From positions 1,916,001-1,980,000 of the forward strand of contig NC_010530.1 of NCBI RefSeq assembly GCF_000069785.1: DNA of 64,000 bases, read 5' to 3'. The notes beneath the pieces are model-generated. The model was not told the DNA's origin, searched no databases, and saw nothing but the letters and a program-made list of their open reading frames with translations. This DNA is from Cupriavidus taiwanensis LMG 19424. GTDB lineage: Bacteria > Pseudomonadota > Gammaproteobacteria > Burkholderiales > Burkholderiaceae. Position numbers and translations under genes: made by a program. This document shows positions 25,878-34,492 of this stretch, in pieces. Each line of letters opens with the position of its first letter. Within the stretch, counting starts at the first letter, position 1.

Positions 25878-28800
25878 TCAGGCGGCGTGGCTGCCGCGTT
25901 GCGATGCCAGCCGCTCCGCCAGTTGCTCCAGTTCCGCGTCGATGGCCTGCCAGTCGGCTCCGATGGCGCCCAGTCCCGCGCGCCGCACGGTCTGCTCCAG
26001 CCAGCGGCAGGCCTGGCTCTGCACCGGATGGCCCATCACCGACAGGGCTCCGGCCAGCCCGTGCAGGCGCCGGGCGAAGGTGTCGGCATCGCCGGCGCGC
26101 AGCGCCTCGGCCAGGGCGCGCTGGTCGCTGCGCAGCGCATCGGCATGCAGCACGGCGCCGCCGGCGTGCCGGTCGGGCTCCGTACGCGCGGCAACGCACT
26201 TGTGGGAGAACTCCTCGAGCAGTTCGCGCAGCGTGGCCAGGCCTACCGGCTTGGTCAGGCAGCGGTCGATGCCCGCTTGCCGGCAGCGCTCGGCCACGTC
26301 GGGCCCCACGCTCGCGGTGATGGCGACGATGGGCATGGCCTGTCCCGCCTCGCGCAAGCGCCGCGCCAGCGTGAAGCCGTCCATGCCCGGCATCTGCAGG
26401 TCGGTGAGGATCAGGTCGTAGTGCCCGGCCGACGCCAGCGACAGCGCCTCGGGGCCGTCGCTGGCCAGTTCCACCGACTGACCAAGGCTTTCCAGCTGCT
26501 CGCGCATGACCACCTGGTTGATGGGATGGTCTTCGACCAGCAGCAACGCGAGCTGCGCGGCGGGCGCCTCCGTGCGAACGGACGCCGTGGCGGGCACCGC
26601 CGCGACCTCCGCGCCCGCCGCGGCCGCGATCGCGGCGAGCAAGCCTTGCGCCGCGTAAGGCGAGGCCACCACCGGGGTCTGGGTCAGGTCCGGCGCCATC
26701 GGCGCCAGCGCGGAGATCACCACATCGGCATCCGGGCAGGCCGACAGGGCCTCTTCGTCGCAGACCAGCACGTCGACCGGCGTGACCGGCGGCGCGCCGG
26801 GATCGTACCTGACGGCGCGCGCGCCGTAGCAACGCAGCAACTGCTCAACGCCCTGGTAGAGTTCCTGCAAGGTGACGTTCAGGCCGACGCTCAGGCCGCG
26901 CAGCGCGGCATGCGGCCAGGCTTCCGCCGGTGCCGCGATGCCGGCGCTGGCCAGCGGCAGGCTGACGATAAAGCAGCTGCCCAGGCCCGGCTCGCTGACC
27001 ACGCGGATCTCGCCGCGCATCAGTTCGACCAGCCGCCGGCAGATCGACAAACCCAGCCCCGTGCCGCCATAGTGGCGCGTATCGGACTGTTCGGCCTGCA
27101 CGAACGGTTCGAACAGGCGGCGCTGGTCGTGCGCCGCGATGCCGATGCCGGTATCGACAACGCGGAGCTCGACGCCTTCGGCGCCGCCGCCATGGGCAGA
27201 ACGCTTGCGCCTGGCGGTGACGATCACCTTGCCTTGTTCGGTGAACTTGACCGCGTTGCTGATCAGATTGTTCAGGATCTGCTCGAGTTTCACCGCGTCG
27301 GCCATCACCGGCTCGGACAGCGACGGGTCGTTGATGCACAGCAGGCGCAAGCGCTTGCGGGCAGCTTCGGCGGCAAAGTTGCGCGTCACTTCCTCGACCA
27401 CCTCGTCGAGGCGGCACGGCCGCGGCTGCAGCGACATCTGTCCGGCCTCGATCTTGCTGAAGTCGAGTACGTCGTTGATGATGTCGATCAGCGATTGCGA
27501 GGCGTGCTGCATGACGGCCAGCTGGTCGCGCTGGCGCGGGTCGAGCCGCGACAGGCTCAGCAGTTCGATGCTGCCGAGCATGCCGTTGAGCGGGGTGCGG
27601 ATTTCATGGCTCATGGTGGCCAGGAACGAAGACTTGGCCCGGTTGGCGGCATCCGCCGCGCGGATGGCCTCACGCAGGCGCGCCTCGCCGCGCCGCGCCT
27701 CGGTGACGTCGTTGAGCGCGCACAGCAAGGCCGCGCGCACGTCGTAGGTGATCTGCACCAGGCGCACTTCCAGGTAGCGCGTCTCGCCATTGGCGCAGGC
27801 CATGTCGACATCGAAGCGAGGCAACACCTGCGGCGGGCCCTCGGGACTGGTATCGCAGCTCGCCAGGCGCGCTTCGCAGGCGTCCTGCAGTTGTGCCAGG
27901 CCGGCAGGCGCGGCCTGGTCGATGAGCGACTGGGCCGCGGCATTGGCCAGCAGCACCTGGCGCGTGTTGCGCTCGACGATCATCAGGCCCACGCCGGCCA
28001 CTTCGATCACGAAGCGACCCAGCGCATCGCTCTCCTGCAGGCGCCGGGACTGGCGCTGCGCCGGACGCATGATGCGCCGGTCGATCAGCCAGATCCACCC
28101 GAAGATCAGCAGCGACAGCGATCCCGTCAGCCCCACCATCCACAGCGTGTTCTCCCGGAACTGCCGCCACACGCGGCCGAGATCGACCACGCCCACGGTG
28201 CGCCAGCCCCAGGCGTCGAGCGGATAGTCGAGCACGATCACGTGCTGCAGCAACCCGTACCGCACCAGCGATGAACGCACCTTGCCCGGGCGCGCGCCGT
28301 CGGCCGCGAGCGCCGCGGCGACGGGCGCCTCGAGCGGACTGGCCGGCATGCCATCCGCGCTCAGCACCATGCCGGAGTCGGTCAGCAGCATGAAGTCGCC
28401 ATCCATGGCCTGGCCGTCGGGCAGCATCGGTGATAGCGGGAACTCCATCGCCAGCACCGCGGCCGGATCGCCGCCATCCTGTACCAGGATGGCAAAGGTG
28501 ACCGTGCGGATGCCGCTGATCCAGTCCTGTGCCGGCGGCAGCATGACCGCCTGGCCCGGATGGGCGCGCAGGCGCGCCACCATGTCTTCGCTGCGCAGCC
28601 GCTGCAGCGTGTCGCGCAGGAAGGCCTGGCGCGCGTCGTCACGCTGCAACAGCATGCGCGCCGGATTCAGCCGGCGCGGGATGACGTACAGCTGGTCGGC
28701 GTGCAGGTCGATCAGGTAGGCGTTCTGCACGTCGCGGTATTGCAGGTTGTTGACGCGGAAGGTGAACGTCATCACGTCAGCCAGGTCCTTCAGCCGCTTG

Positions 28801-29186
28801 CCCGGCTGGCTCGCGGTCGCGGGCGGCACCAGCAACGCGATATACGGCCGGTCGCCGCGGCGCTGCAGGCGGTCGGTCCACTGCGCGTCGCTCACTGCAG
28901 CGACATCGTCGGCCAGACCGATATCGGAGAGCCGCGCCAGCGAGCCCTGCGCGCGTACGGTCAGCGCCTCGGCCCGGTGCAGCGTGGACTGCAGCGCTTC
29001 GGACTGCGCGCGCAACACCATGCCCTGCCGGTCGATCGCCTCGCGCAGGCGGTAATGGATCAGCACGCCCCAGGACAATACGGTCAGGCCCACCACGCAG
29101 GCCGAGAACAGGTAAACCAGATAGCGGATCTGGCGAATGCTCAACGGCAATGCGGCGCTGCTGTCGGCCGGCATCAGCCTTTTCAT
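25878..29186 (-). CDS. hybrid sensor histidine kinase (HisKA-HATPase-REC-HPt)
   Basis: A 1102-residue kinase built for a full phosphorelay. It has TM1 at about 22-44, a periplasmic sensor to about 345, TM2 at 348-368, and a PAS-like region at 390-495. HisKA follows with phospho-His 527 in [12 protein letters not shown], then HATPase with DTGIGI and GGTGLGLS. A degenerate receiver-like stretch lies at about 765-855, a true receiver at 880-995 with Asp 929 in LILTDLQMPGMDG, and a C-terminal HPt with His 1042 in RRLHGLAGAL. It closes the cluster of two kinases and two response regulators and faces them on the same strand. The signal sensed is unknown. Confidence 0.93.
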   Translation of the reverse strand: MKRLMPADSSAALPLSIRQIRYLVYLFSACVVGLTVLSWGVLIHYRLREAIDRQGMVLRAQSEALQSTLHRAEALTVRAQGSLARLSDIGLADDVAAVSDAQWTDRLQRRGDRPYIALLVPPATASQPGKRLKDLADVMTFTFRVNNLQYRDVQNAYLIDLHADQLYVIPRRLNPARMLLQRDDARQAFLRDTLQRLRSEDMVARLRAHPGQAVMLPPAQDWISGIRTVTFAILVQDGGDPAAVLAMEFPLSPMLPDGQAMDGDFMLLTDSGMVLSADGMPASPLEAPVAAALAADGARPGKVRSSLVRYGLLQHVIVLDYPLDAWGWRTVGVVDLGRVWRQFRENTLWMVGLTGSLSLLIFGWIWLIDRRIMRPAQRQSRRLQESDALGRFVIEVAGVGLMIVERNTRQVLLANAAAQSLIDQAAPAGLAQLQDACEARLASCDTSPEGPPQVLPRFDVDMACANGETRYLEVRLVQITYDVRAALLCALNDVTEARRGEARLREAIRAADAANRAKSSFLATMSHEIRTPLNGMLGSIELLSLSRLDPRQRDQLAVMQHASQSLIDIINDVLDFSKIEAGQMSLQPRPCRLDEVVEEVTRNFAAEAARKRLRLLCINDPSLSEPVMADAVKLEQILNNLISNAVKFTEQGKVIVTARRKRSAHGGGAEGVELRVVDTGIGIAAHDQRRLFEPFVQAEQSDTRHYGGTGLGLSICRRLVELMRGEIRVVSEPGLGSCFIVSLPLASAGIAAPAEAWPHAALRGLSVGLNVTLQELYQGVEQLLRCYGARAVRYDPGAPPVTPVDVLVCDEEALSACPDADVVISALAPMAPDLTQTPVVASPYAAQGLLAAIAAAAGAEVAAVPATASVRTEAPAAQLALLLVEDHPINQVVMREQLESLGQSVELASDGPEALSLASAGHYDLILTDLQMPGMDGFTLARRLREAGQAMPIVAITASVGPDVAERCRQAGIDRCLTKPVGLATLRELLEEFSHKCVAARTEPDRHAGGAVLHADALRSDQRALAEALRAGDADTFARRLHGLAGALSVMGHPVQSQACRWLEQTVRRAGLGAIGADWQAIDAELEQLAERLASQRGSHAA

Positions 29187-29268
29187 CGCTTACCTCATAT
29201 TCACGCCGGCCGGCGCGCCGGGCCGGTTCAATAGCCGACAAGCCCGCACGCACGCGGCGCCAGGCGTC

Positions 29269-29925
29269 TCACAACATGCCGCGCTGGATGGCGAAGGCGG
29301 CGAGCTCGACGTCGTTGTCGGCGCCGATCTTGCGCATGACGCTCTGCTTCTGCGTACTGATGGTCTTGACGGTGCGCCCGGTGCGCACCGCGATCTCCGT
29401 CACGGACAGGCCGGACAGATAGAGCCGCAGCACCTCGCTTTCGCGGGTGGTGAGCAGCTCGGCCCAGTCGTCGTGGTCGGAGAGGCCGCGCAAGCGCCGG
29501 CCCCAGATCAGGTCACAGGCGATTTCCGAGACCGAGGCCAGTTCCAGATGTGCCATCCGGACCGCCTTCACGACCTCGTCGGCGTGGTCGCGCGCGGTGA
29601 CGACGTTGCGGCAGCCATCCTTGATGAGCTGGAGCACGCCGGCGCGATCCGCGATGTTGGCGATGGCGACCACGCGTTGCCGCCCCAGCGCGGCCAGCCG
29701 CGCGCCCAGGCGCGCGTAGCCTCCGCTACCCGGATCGTTGCCGTTGCCGAGCGGAAACCGCAGCGCCACCACATCGCAGATGCCTTGCCCCAGCGCTTGC
29801 ACCAGGCTGTGCTCGTCTGCAACCAGGCCTGCCAGTTCAATGCAGGCGCTGGCCGCGAGCCGCCGGCCCAGCAGCCGCCGCATCACAGGTTGCGAGTCCG
29901 CGACGATCACCCGGATTTTTTCCAT
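29269..29925 (-). CDS. atypical RcsB-like response regulator with degenerate receiver
   Basis: A 218-residue protein with receiver plus LuxR helix-turn-helix (RESEVLRLYLSG, TVKTISTQKQSVMRKIG). In the receiver the residues needed for phosphorylation are gone. The acidic pair reads VADSQP, the position of the phospho-acceptor Asp is Arg 56 (VVALRFPLG), the switch Thr is Ala (VAIANI), and the conserved Lys is Ala (VVTARD). The fold-defining hydrophobic strands are kept, so it is a pseudo-receiver, probably controlled by dimerisation with its intact neighbour or by another ligand. The DNA-binding domain looks fully functional. Confidence 0.9.
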   Translation of the reverse strand: MEKIRVIVADSQPVMRRLLGRRLAASACIELAGLVADEHSLVQALGQGICDVVALRFPLGNGNDPGSGGYARLGARLAALGRQRVVAIANIADRAGVLQLIKDGCRNVVTARDHADEVVKAVRMAHLELASVSEIACDLIWGRRLRGLSDHDDWAELLTTRESEVLRLYLSGLSVTEIAVRTGRTVKTISTQKQSVMRKIGADNDVELAAFAIQRGML

Positions 29926-30173
29926 GGCCGCCTTACGCTCCAGCGTTATCCCGTTTTCAGGATGGGCCATGCGCCTGGCTTTCGAAATCAGCCAAGCCTG
30001 AAATGTCCGCGGTATTTTCCGATCAGCAACTGCCGAGCGGCGCGCGGCCGGACACGGGCCGCCAATCACCTCTGCGGTCAGCGGCGGCTGGAATCGGCAG
30101 GGAGAAAAAGAGGGAAAGGACCTGAAGCGGAAAACCGGATGCTCATGCAGCCGCGGCCGCCAGGCGGCCGCGA

Positions 30174-30818
30174 TTAGCCCGCACCGCCCAGCAAGCCGTT
30201 GGTCCGGGCATATTCGTACAGTTCGTAATCGTTGGCCAGGCCCAGCTTCTTCATGGCGATGCTCTTTTGCGCGCTGATGGTCTTGCTGCTGCGGTTGGCC
30301 TGGCGCGCAATCTCGATGACCGGCACGCCGGCCGCGCATTGCCGGATCACTTCCAGTTCGCGCCGCGTCAGGATCGGGCGCCGCGATATTTCATCGAGCC
30401 CGCCCGAGGCAAGGATGGCGCGCACCGATGCCGGCTGGTAGCTCAAACCGCTGAACGCGGCGCGCACCGCGGGAATCAGTTCCTGGACCGGATCGGTCTT
30501 GTTGAGAATCACCGAGATGCCGATTTTCTGGATATTGCGGATCAGCGCCGGATTATCCAGCATGGTCATGACCACGATGCGCGTGGTGGGATAACGGCGG
30601 CGCAGCATCTGCAGCATCGGCAAGCCGTCGCCAAATTGCCCGCCGGGCATGGAGTAATCCGTCACGATGACGTCGCAATCGGTGCTTTCGAGCAACGCGA
30701 CCAGCTGCGTCGAATTGGTGGCGCTGCCGACGACTTGCATGCCGACTTCAAGGGCCAGCACACGACTCATCCCGTCGAGGACGACGGGGTGGTCGTCGGC
30801 GATGATTATCTTGATCAT
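30174..30818 (-). CDS. RcsB-like response regulator (intact)
   Basis: A 214-residue response regulator. The receiver is canonical: acidic pair in IIADDHP, phospho-acceptor Asp 54 in VIVTDYSMPG, Thr in VVMTML, Lys in VILNKTD. The C-terminal HTH (RRELEVIRQCAAG, SSKTISAQKSIAMKKLG) is closely RcsB-like. It lies between the first hybrid kinase and the pseudo-receiver gene and is the best candidate for the output of the phosphorelay. AGGGGG lies upstream of the ATG. A palindrome that could be its own binding site sits 125 bp upstream. Confidence 0.93.
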   Translation of the reverse strand: MIKIIIADDHPVVLDGMSRVLALEVGMQVVGSATNSTQLVALLESTDCDVIVTDYSMPGGQFGDGLPMLQMLRRRYPTTRIVVMTMLDNPALIRNIQKIGISVILNKTDPVQELIPAVRAAFSGLSYQPASVRAILASGGLDEISRRPILTRRELEVIRQCAAGVPVIEIARQANRSSKTISAQKSIAMKKLGLANDYELYEYARTNGLLGGAG

Positions 30819-30913
30819 GCTTAACCCCCTGATTTTTTTCTGTTCCGCGGCCGACCATCGTTGCGCCCGGGAACTGAGCCGGTATTCGATACCGGTCATC
30901 TTCGGTGACTTGA

Positions 30914-30957
30914 ATATTAGGAGTCTTCCGAAAAACCCGAATTAAGGTATTCCTTAA
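30914..30957 (-). promoter_or_regulatory. response regulator promoter with RcsB-like palindrome
   Basis: On the minus strand: palindrome TTAAGGAATACCTTAA (30942-30957), then 23 nt, then TAATAT (30914-30919) as -10, with no good -35. The palindrome resembles the RcsAB box (TAAGAATATTCCTA) and overlaps the stop codon of the upstream kinase gene. Position and geometry match an activator site for a class II-type promoter, and the fimbrin promoter repeats it. Confidence 0.55.
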
Positions 30958-33900
30958 ATAGTACTCCGCCAATCGCGTTGCTGGTCGATCGGACCGTCTT
31001 TCAGGTAACTTGCCGGATCGTCGGGCTCGTCGAAGTACGCTGCAAGATACAAAGCCAGGTTATCGACATGGGCCTGCACCGCCTCCTGCGCCTTTACCAC
31101 GTCCAGTTCCAGTTCGCGGCACAGGGCGACGATTTCGTCGCCGTCTTCGGCAAGCGCCATGGCGCCGCGCATGCGATGGGCGTGGTGGCGGAGCGCCTGC
31201 CATTCCCCGCTGCCCGCGGCGGCGGACAGCGCTGCAAAGTCCTCGCGCATGGTGTGCGCGAGCAGCGCCAGGCTGGCGGCGCTGTCAGGCCTGCGCGACA
31301 ACTCGTCCTGCGGCTCGACGGATGGCGTCGCGCCGGCGGCATGCGCCGGCAGCACTGCCCGCAGGCACTCCGCAAGGGGCCCCAACAGGACGGGCTTTGA
31401 CAGGTAGCGGTCCATGCCGGCTTCGATGCAGCGCTCGGCTTCTCCCTGCGCGATGCTCGCGGTCAGGCCCACGATCGGCACGGTGACCCCTCGCGCGCGC
31501 AGCCTGCGGCAAAGTTCGTTGCCGTCCATGCCCGGCATGTGGACGTCGGTCAGCACCAGGTCGAACCTGCGCTGCGGCCATAGCGCCAGCGCTGCTTCGC
31601 CACTATCCGCCAGCGTGGCGCGGCAGCCAAGGCGGTCGAGTTGCTGCTCCATCAGCAGCCGGTTATAGGGATGGTCGTCGACCACGAGGATCTCGAGGCC
31701 AAGCTGCGGGACGGGTTCCGCTGCCGAAACGACTGGCGGCGCGCTCGCCGGCGTCATGCCGGCGGCCAGGCACAGCGCGCGCATGATGCCGGCCTGGTGA
31801 TAGGCGTTGACCACCCAGCTGCCGCCCACGAACTGCGGTTCGGCCGGACCATCGGCGCGTACGAACACCACGCCGGCGTAGCCCTCGGGAATGGCCGCGA
31901 TACGCCGGGTGGCGACCAGCAGCACCATGCCGGCTTCCGGCGCCGGTCCGCCGCAGGCGATCGCCTTGCACCCCGCCGCACGCAGCGTCGCGATGGCATG
32001 GTTGCGGATCTCGTCGTCCTCGGTCAGCACGGCCACCGGCGGCAGCACCGGCTCCAGCGCCGGGCGCGGCCCCGCCGGCGGCAACCTCAGCAGGGCGCGG
32101 AACACGCTGCCCTTGCCGGGCTCGCTGTGCACCGACACGCTGCCATCCATCAGCGCGGCCAAGCGCCGACAGATCGACAAGCCCAGGCCCGTCCCGCCAT
32201 AGCGCCTCGCGGTGGAGGGGTCAGCCTGCACGAATGGCTCGAACAGCTTTTCCTGCACCTCGGGCGCGATGCCTGGCCCGGTGTCCGCCACCTCGATCAG
32301 GAGGGCGACCGTGCCCGCCGCGTCGGCGGGACGCGGCACATCGGGCTGGTCACTCGCCGGGGCGCGTCGCAGGCGCACGATGACATGGCCAGAGGCCGTG
32401 AACTTCAGCGCGTTGCCGAGCAGGTTGCCAATGATCTGGCGCACCCGCACCGGGTCGCCGGACAGGCACGGCAGGCCAGGCTCGGGATAGCACGACAGGG
32501 CCAGGCCCTTTTGCAGCGCAAGCGGCGCGTGCCCGCGGACCGTCGATTCGAGCAGGTCGACCGGATCGAACGGCACGCTGTCCAGGTGCATCCGGCCGGC
32601 TTCCGCGCGCGAATAGTCGAGCAGGTCGTCCAGGATCTGCAGCAGGACCTGCGATGATGCCTGGATGGTCGACAGCATTTCGCGCTGGCCGTGCGCGAGG
32701 CTCGTCAGCGACAGCAGTTCCAGGGTGCCCAGCATGCCGTACAACGGCGTGCGGATCTCATGGCTCATGGTGGCCAGGAAACGCAATTTGGCGGCGCTGG
32801 CCTCGTCGGCGAGCTGGCGCGCCCGCGCCAGCTCGCGGTGCGCCTCGCGTTCTTCCGTGACGTCATGGATCGCGCACAGCAATGCGTCCTGGCCTTCGAA
32901 GCGGGTACGGCGGCCGACCACCAGCACGTCGCGCGCGGCGCCGGCGCCCGCCGGCACCCTGACTTCCAGCCGCACGGGCGTCTCGCCACGCTGCGCCAGC
33001 ATCGCATCGAGCCACGGCCGGCCTTGCGTGCGGGCATCCAGCGGCAGCCATTGCGCCGCCAGCGCGTTCTCGGCCCGCACATGCGCGTCGGCGGTACGCA
33101 CCACCCGCAAACCCACCGGCGCGGCCTGCATCACGGTCCGGTTGAAGCGCTCGCTGTCTTCGATGCGCTCGGCGTTGCGCTGCATCGGCACCAGGATCCG
33201 GTGACGGACCATGCGCGCGCCTTGCAGCACCGCGGCGATGCCAAGCCCGTAGAGCAGCAGCGCCGCCGCCAGCGCCAGTCCGTGGTCCGCCAGCGCCTGC
33301 GACAGCGGATAGGCGTAGGCCGCGCGCCAGCCCTGGCCGGGCGCGATGCTGCCGATCATCAAGCTGCCCTGCTCGAACCAGTAGCCCACGCCATGCTCGC
33401 TTCCGGCCAGCTCACGCGCGACGCGCTCGCTCAGGGCATGTGGCAGCAACCAGCCGGCATCGCGGCCCTGGAACAGCAGCTTGCCGCGTTCATCGAAGAA
33501 TATGGCGCGCTTGCCGGCCACCGGCTCGCCTGCCGGAGTGGTCCCCGGCACGCCGCCCCCGCCCATCAGCGCGCGAACGGGAATGGCCGTCGCGGCATAG
33601 CCGAGCAGGGCTCCGGTGGCGTTGCGAACGGGAAGGAAGCAACTGAGCATGGGCTCTTGCCCGCTGATGTCCGGATAGGGTCCGGCCCACAGCGGCGTGC
33701 CGGCCGGCGTCGTGGCCGATGCCTCGCGGGTCCGGCGCGCCAGCGCCTTGGCCCAGTTGCTGACGGCATCGGCAACCAGCGGGCCGCTCAGCGGCAGCGC
33801 CGCCGGCAGCGCCGGGGTCACCAGCGCCTCGCTGCCGTCCGCCATCAGAAACACCGAGCGCACGCCTTGCGGCGCCGCACCCCAGTACGCGCGCTCGAAG

Positions 33901-34322
33901 ATGGCAAAGCGGATCATGTGCGACACCGCCGCGGACCGCTCGGCGCCGGGCACCGGCGCGCCGCGCATCAGCGTCGCGGCATTGATCAGTCCGGGCGCAT
34001 CGACTGCGCGCGCACTGCCCGCGGGCACGGCCATCAGCGAGGCTTCCAGCTCGGTCGCAGGCCGGTCGCTGCGCACCAGCCGGTACTCGGGGCCGGTGAT
34101 CTTGGCCATGCGCCGGATAAAGTACTCGTGGGTCGCCTTGGCCGCGAGCACGGCGCCAAAGTGCTGGCGCGAGGCCCATGCCTGCTCCCATACCACGCGC
34201 TGGAACCGGCTATGCAGAAACAAGGCAAGACAGCCGCTGATCACCACGATGAGCAAGGCGGCGACAACGGCGAGAAGGCGACCGGGAAACTGCTTATTTG
34301 CGCGAGACAGCCAATTGGCCAT
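30954..34322 (-). CDS. hybrid sensor histidine kinase (HisKA-HATPase-REC-HPt)
   Basis: A 1122-residue kinase with TM1 at about 17-38, a periplasmic sensor to about 345, TM2 at 347-368 and a PAS-like segment at 390-495. HisKA has phospho-His 521 in [12 protein letters not shown]; HATPase has DTGPGI and GGTGLGLS. A degenerate receiver-like stretch lies at 762-855, a true receiver at 876-990 with Asp 926 in [13 protein letters not shown], and an HPt with His 1049 in HAHRMRGAM. The domain order matches the second kinase of the cluster though the sequences differ, so the pair likely arose by old duplication or paralogous assembly. A strong GAGGAGGAG ribosome site supports the start. Confidence 0.93.
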   Translation of the reverse strand: MANWLSRANKQFPGRLLAVVAALLIVVISGCLALFLHSRFQRVVWEQAWASRQHFGAVLAAKATHEYFIRRMAKITGPEYRLVRSDRPATELEASLMAVPAGSARAVDAPGLINAATLMRGAPVPGAERSAAVSHMIRFAIFERAYWGAAPQGVRSVFLMADGSEALVTPALPAALPLSGPLVADAVSNWAKALARRTREASATTPAGTPLWAGPYPDISGQEPMLSCFLPVRNATGALLGYAATAIPVRALMGGGGVPGTTPAGEPVAGKRAIFFDERGKLLFQGRDAGWLLPHALSERVARELAGSEHGVGYWFEQGSLMIGSIAPGQGWRAAYAYPLSQALADHGLALAAALLLYGLGIAAVLQGARMVRHRILVPMQRNAERIEDSERFNRTVMQAAPVGLRVVRTADAHVRAENALAAQWLPLDARTQGRPWLDAMLAQRGETPVRLEVRVPAGAGAARDVLVVGRRTRFEGQDALLCAIHDVTEEREAHRELARARQLADEASAAKLRFLATMSHEIRTPLYGMLGTLELLSLTSLAHGQREMLSTIQASSQVLLQILDDLLDYSRAEAGRMHLDSVPFDPVDLLESTVRGHAPLALQKGLALSCYPEPGLPCLSGDPVRVRQIIGNLLGNALKFTASGHVIVRLRRAPASDQPDVPRPADAAGTVALLIEVADTGPGIAPEVQEKLFEPFVQADPSTARRYGGTGLGLSICRRLAALMDGSVSVHSEPGKGSVFRALLRLPPAGPRPALEPVLPPVAVLTEDDEIRNHAIATLRAAGCKAIACGGPAPEAGMVLLVATRRIAAIPEGYAGVVFVRADGPAEPQFVGGSWVVNAYHQAGIMRALCLAAGMTPASAPPVVSAAEPVPQLGLEILVVDDHPYNRLLMEQQLDRLGCRATLADSGEAALALWPQRRFDLVLTDVHMPGMDGNELCRRLRARGVTVPIVGLTASIAQGEAERCIEAGMDRYLSKPVLLGPLAECLRAVLPAHAAGATPSVEPQDELSRRPDSAASLALLAHTMREDFAALSAAAGSGEWQALRHHAHRMRGAMALAEDGDEIVALCRELELDVVKAQEAVQAHVDNLALYLAAYFDEPDDPASYLKDGPIDQQRDWRSTI

Positions 34323-34362
34323 TGGCGAAGCTCCTCCTCAGCAACTTGCCTGACGCCGCTCG

Positions 34363-34382
34363 GTGCCGGCGTTTGCCGGCAC
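34363..34382. other. strong hairpin between usher and kinase genes
   Basis: GTGCCGGC-GTTT-GCCGGCAC is a perfect 8-bp stem with a 4-nt loop, placed between the end of the fimbrial operon and the kinase start. There is no T-tract on either strand, so it is not a classic terminator; it may limit read-through or stabilise the end of the fimbrial mRNA. Confidence 0.5.
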
Positions 34383-34492
34383 CCGTTGGCCAGTGAATTT
34401 GCCTACGGATTATGCATCAACATCCCGCTCTTCCCGGCCCTCAGCCGCACCGCGGCCGGCTGGGATGCCAGTGGACAATTCGCGGCCCTACG

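Noticed and set aside
25326..28274. Very long open frame on the plus strand across the second hybrid kinase
   Set aside because: Antisense to a kinase with complete domain motifs. Its composition is Arg/Ala/Gly/His-rich, as expected for shadow frames in GC-rich DNA, and no domain is visible.
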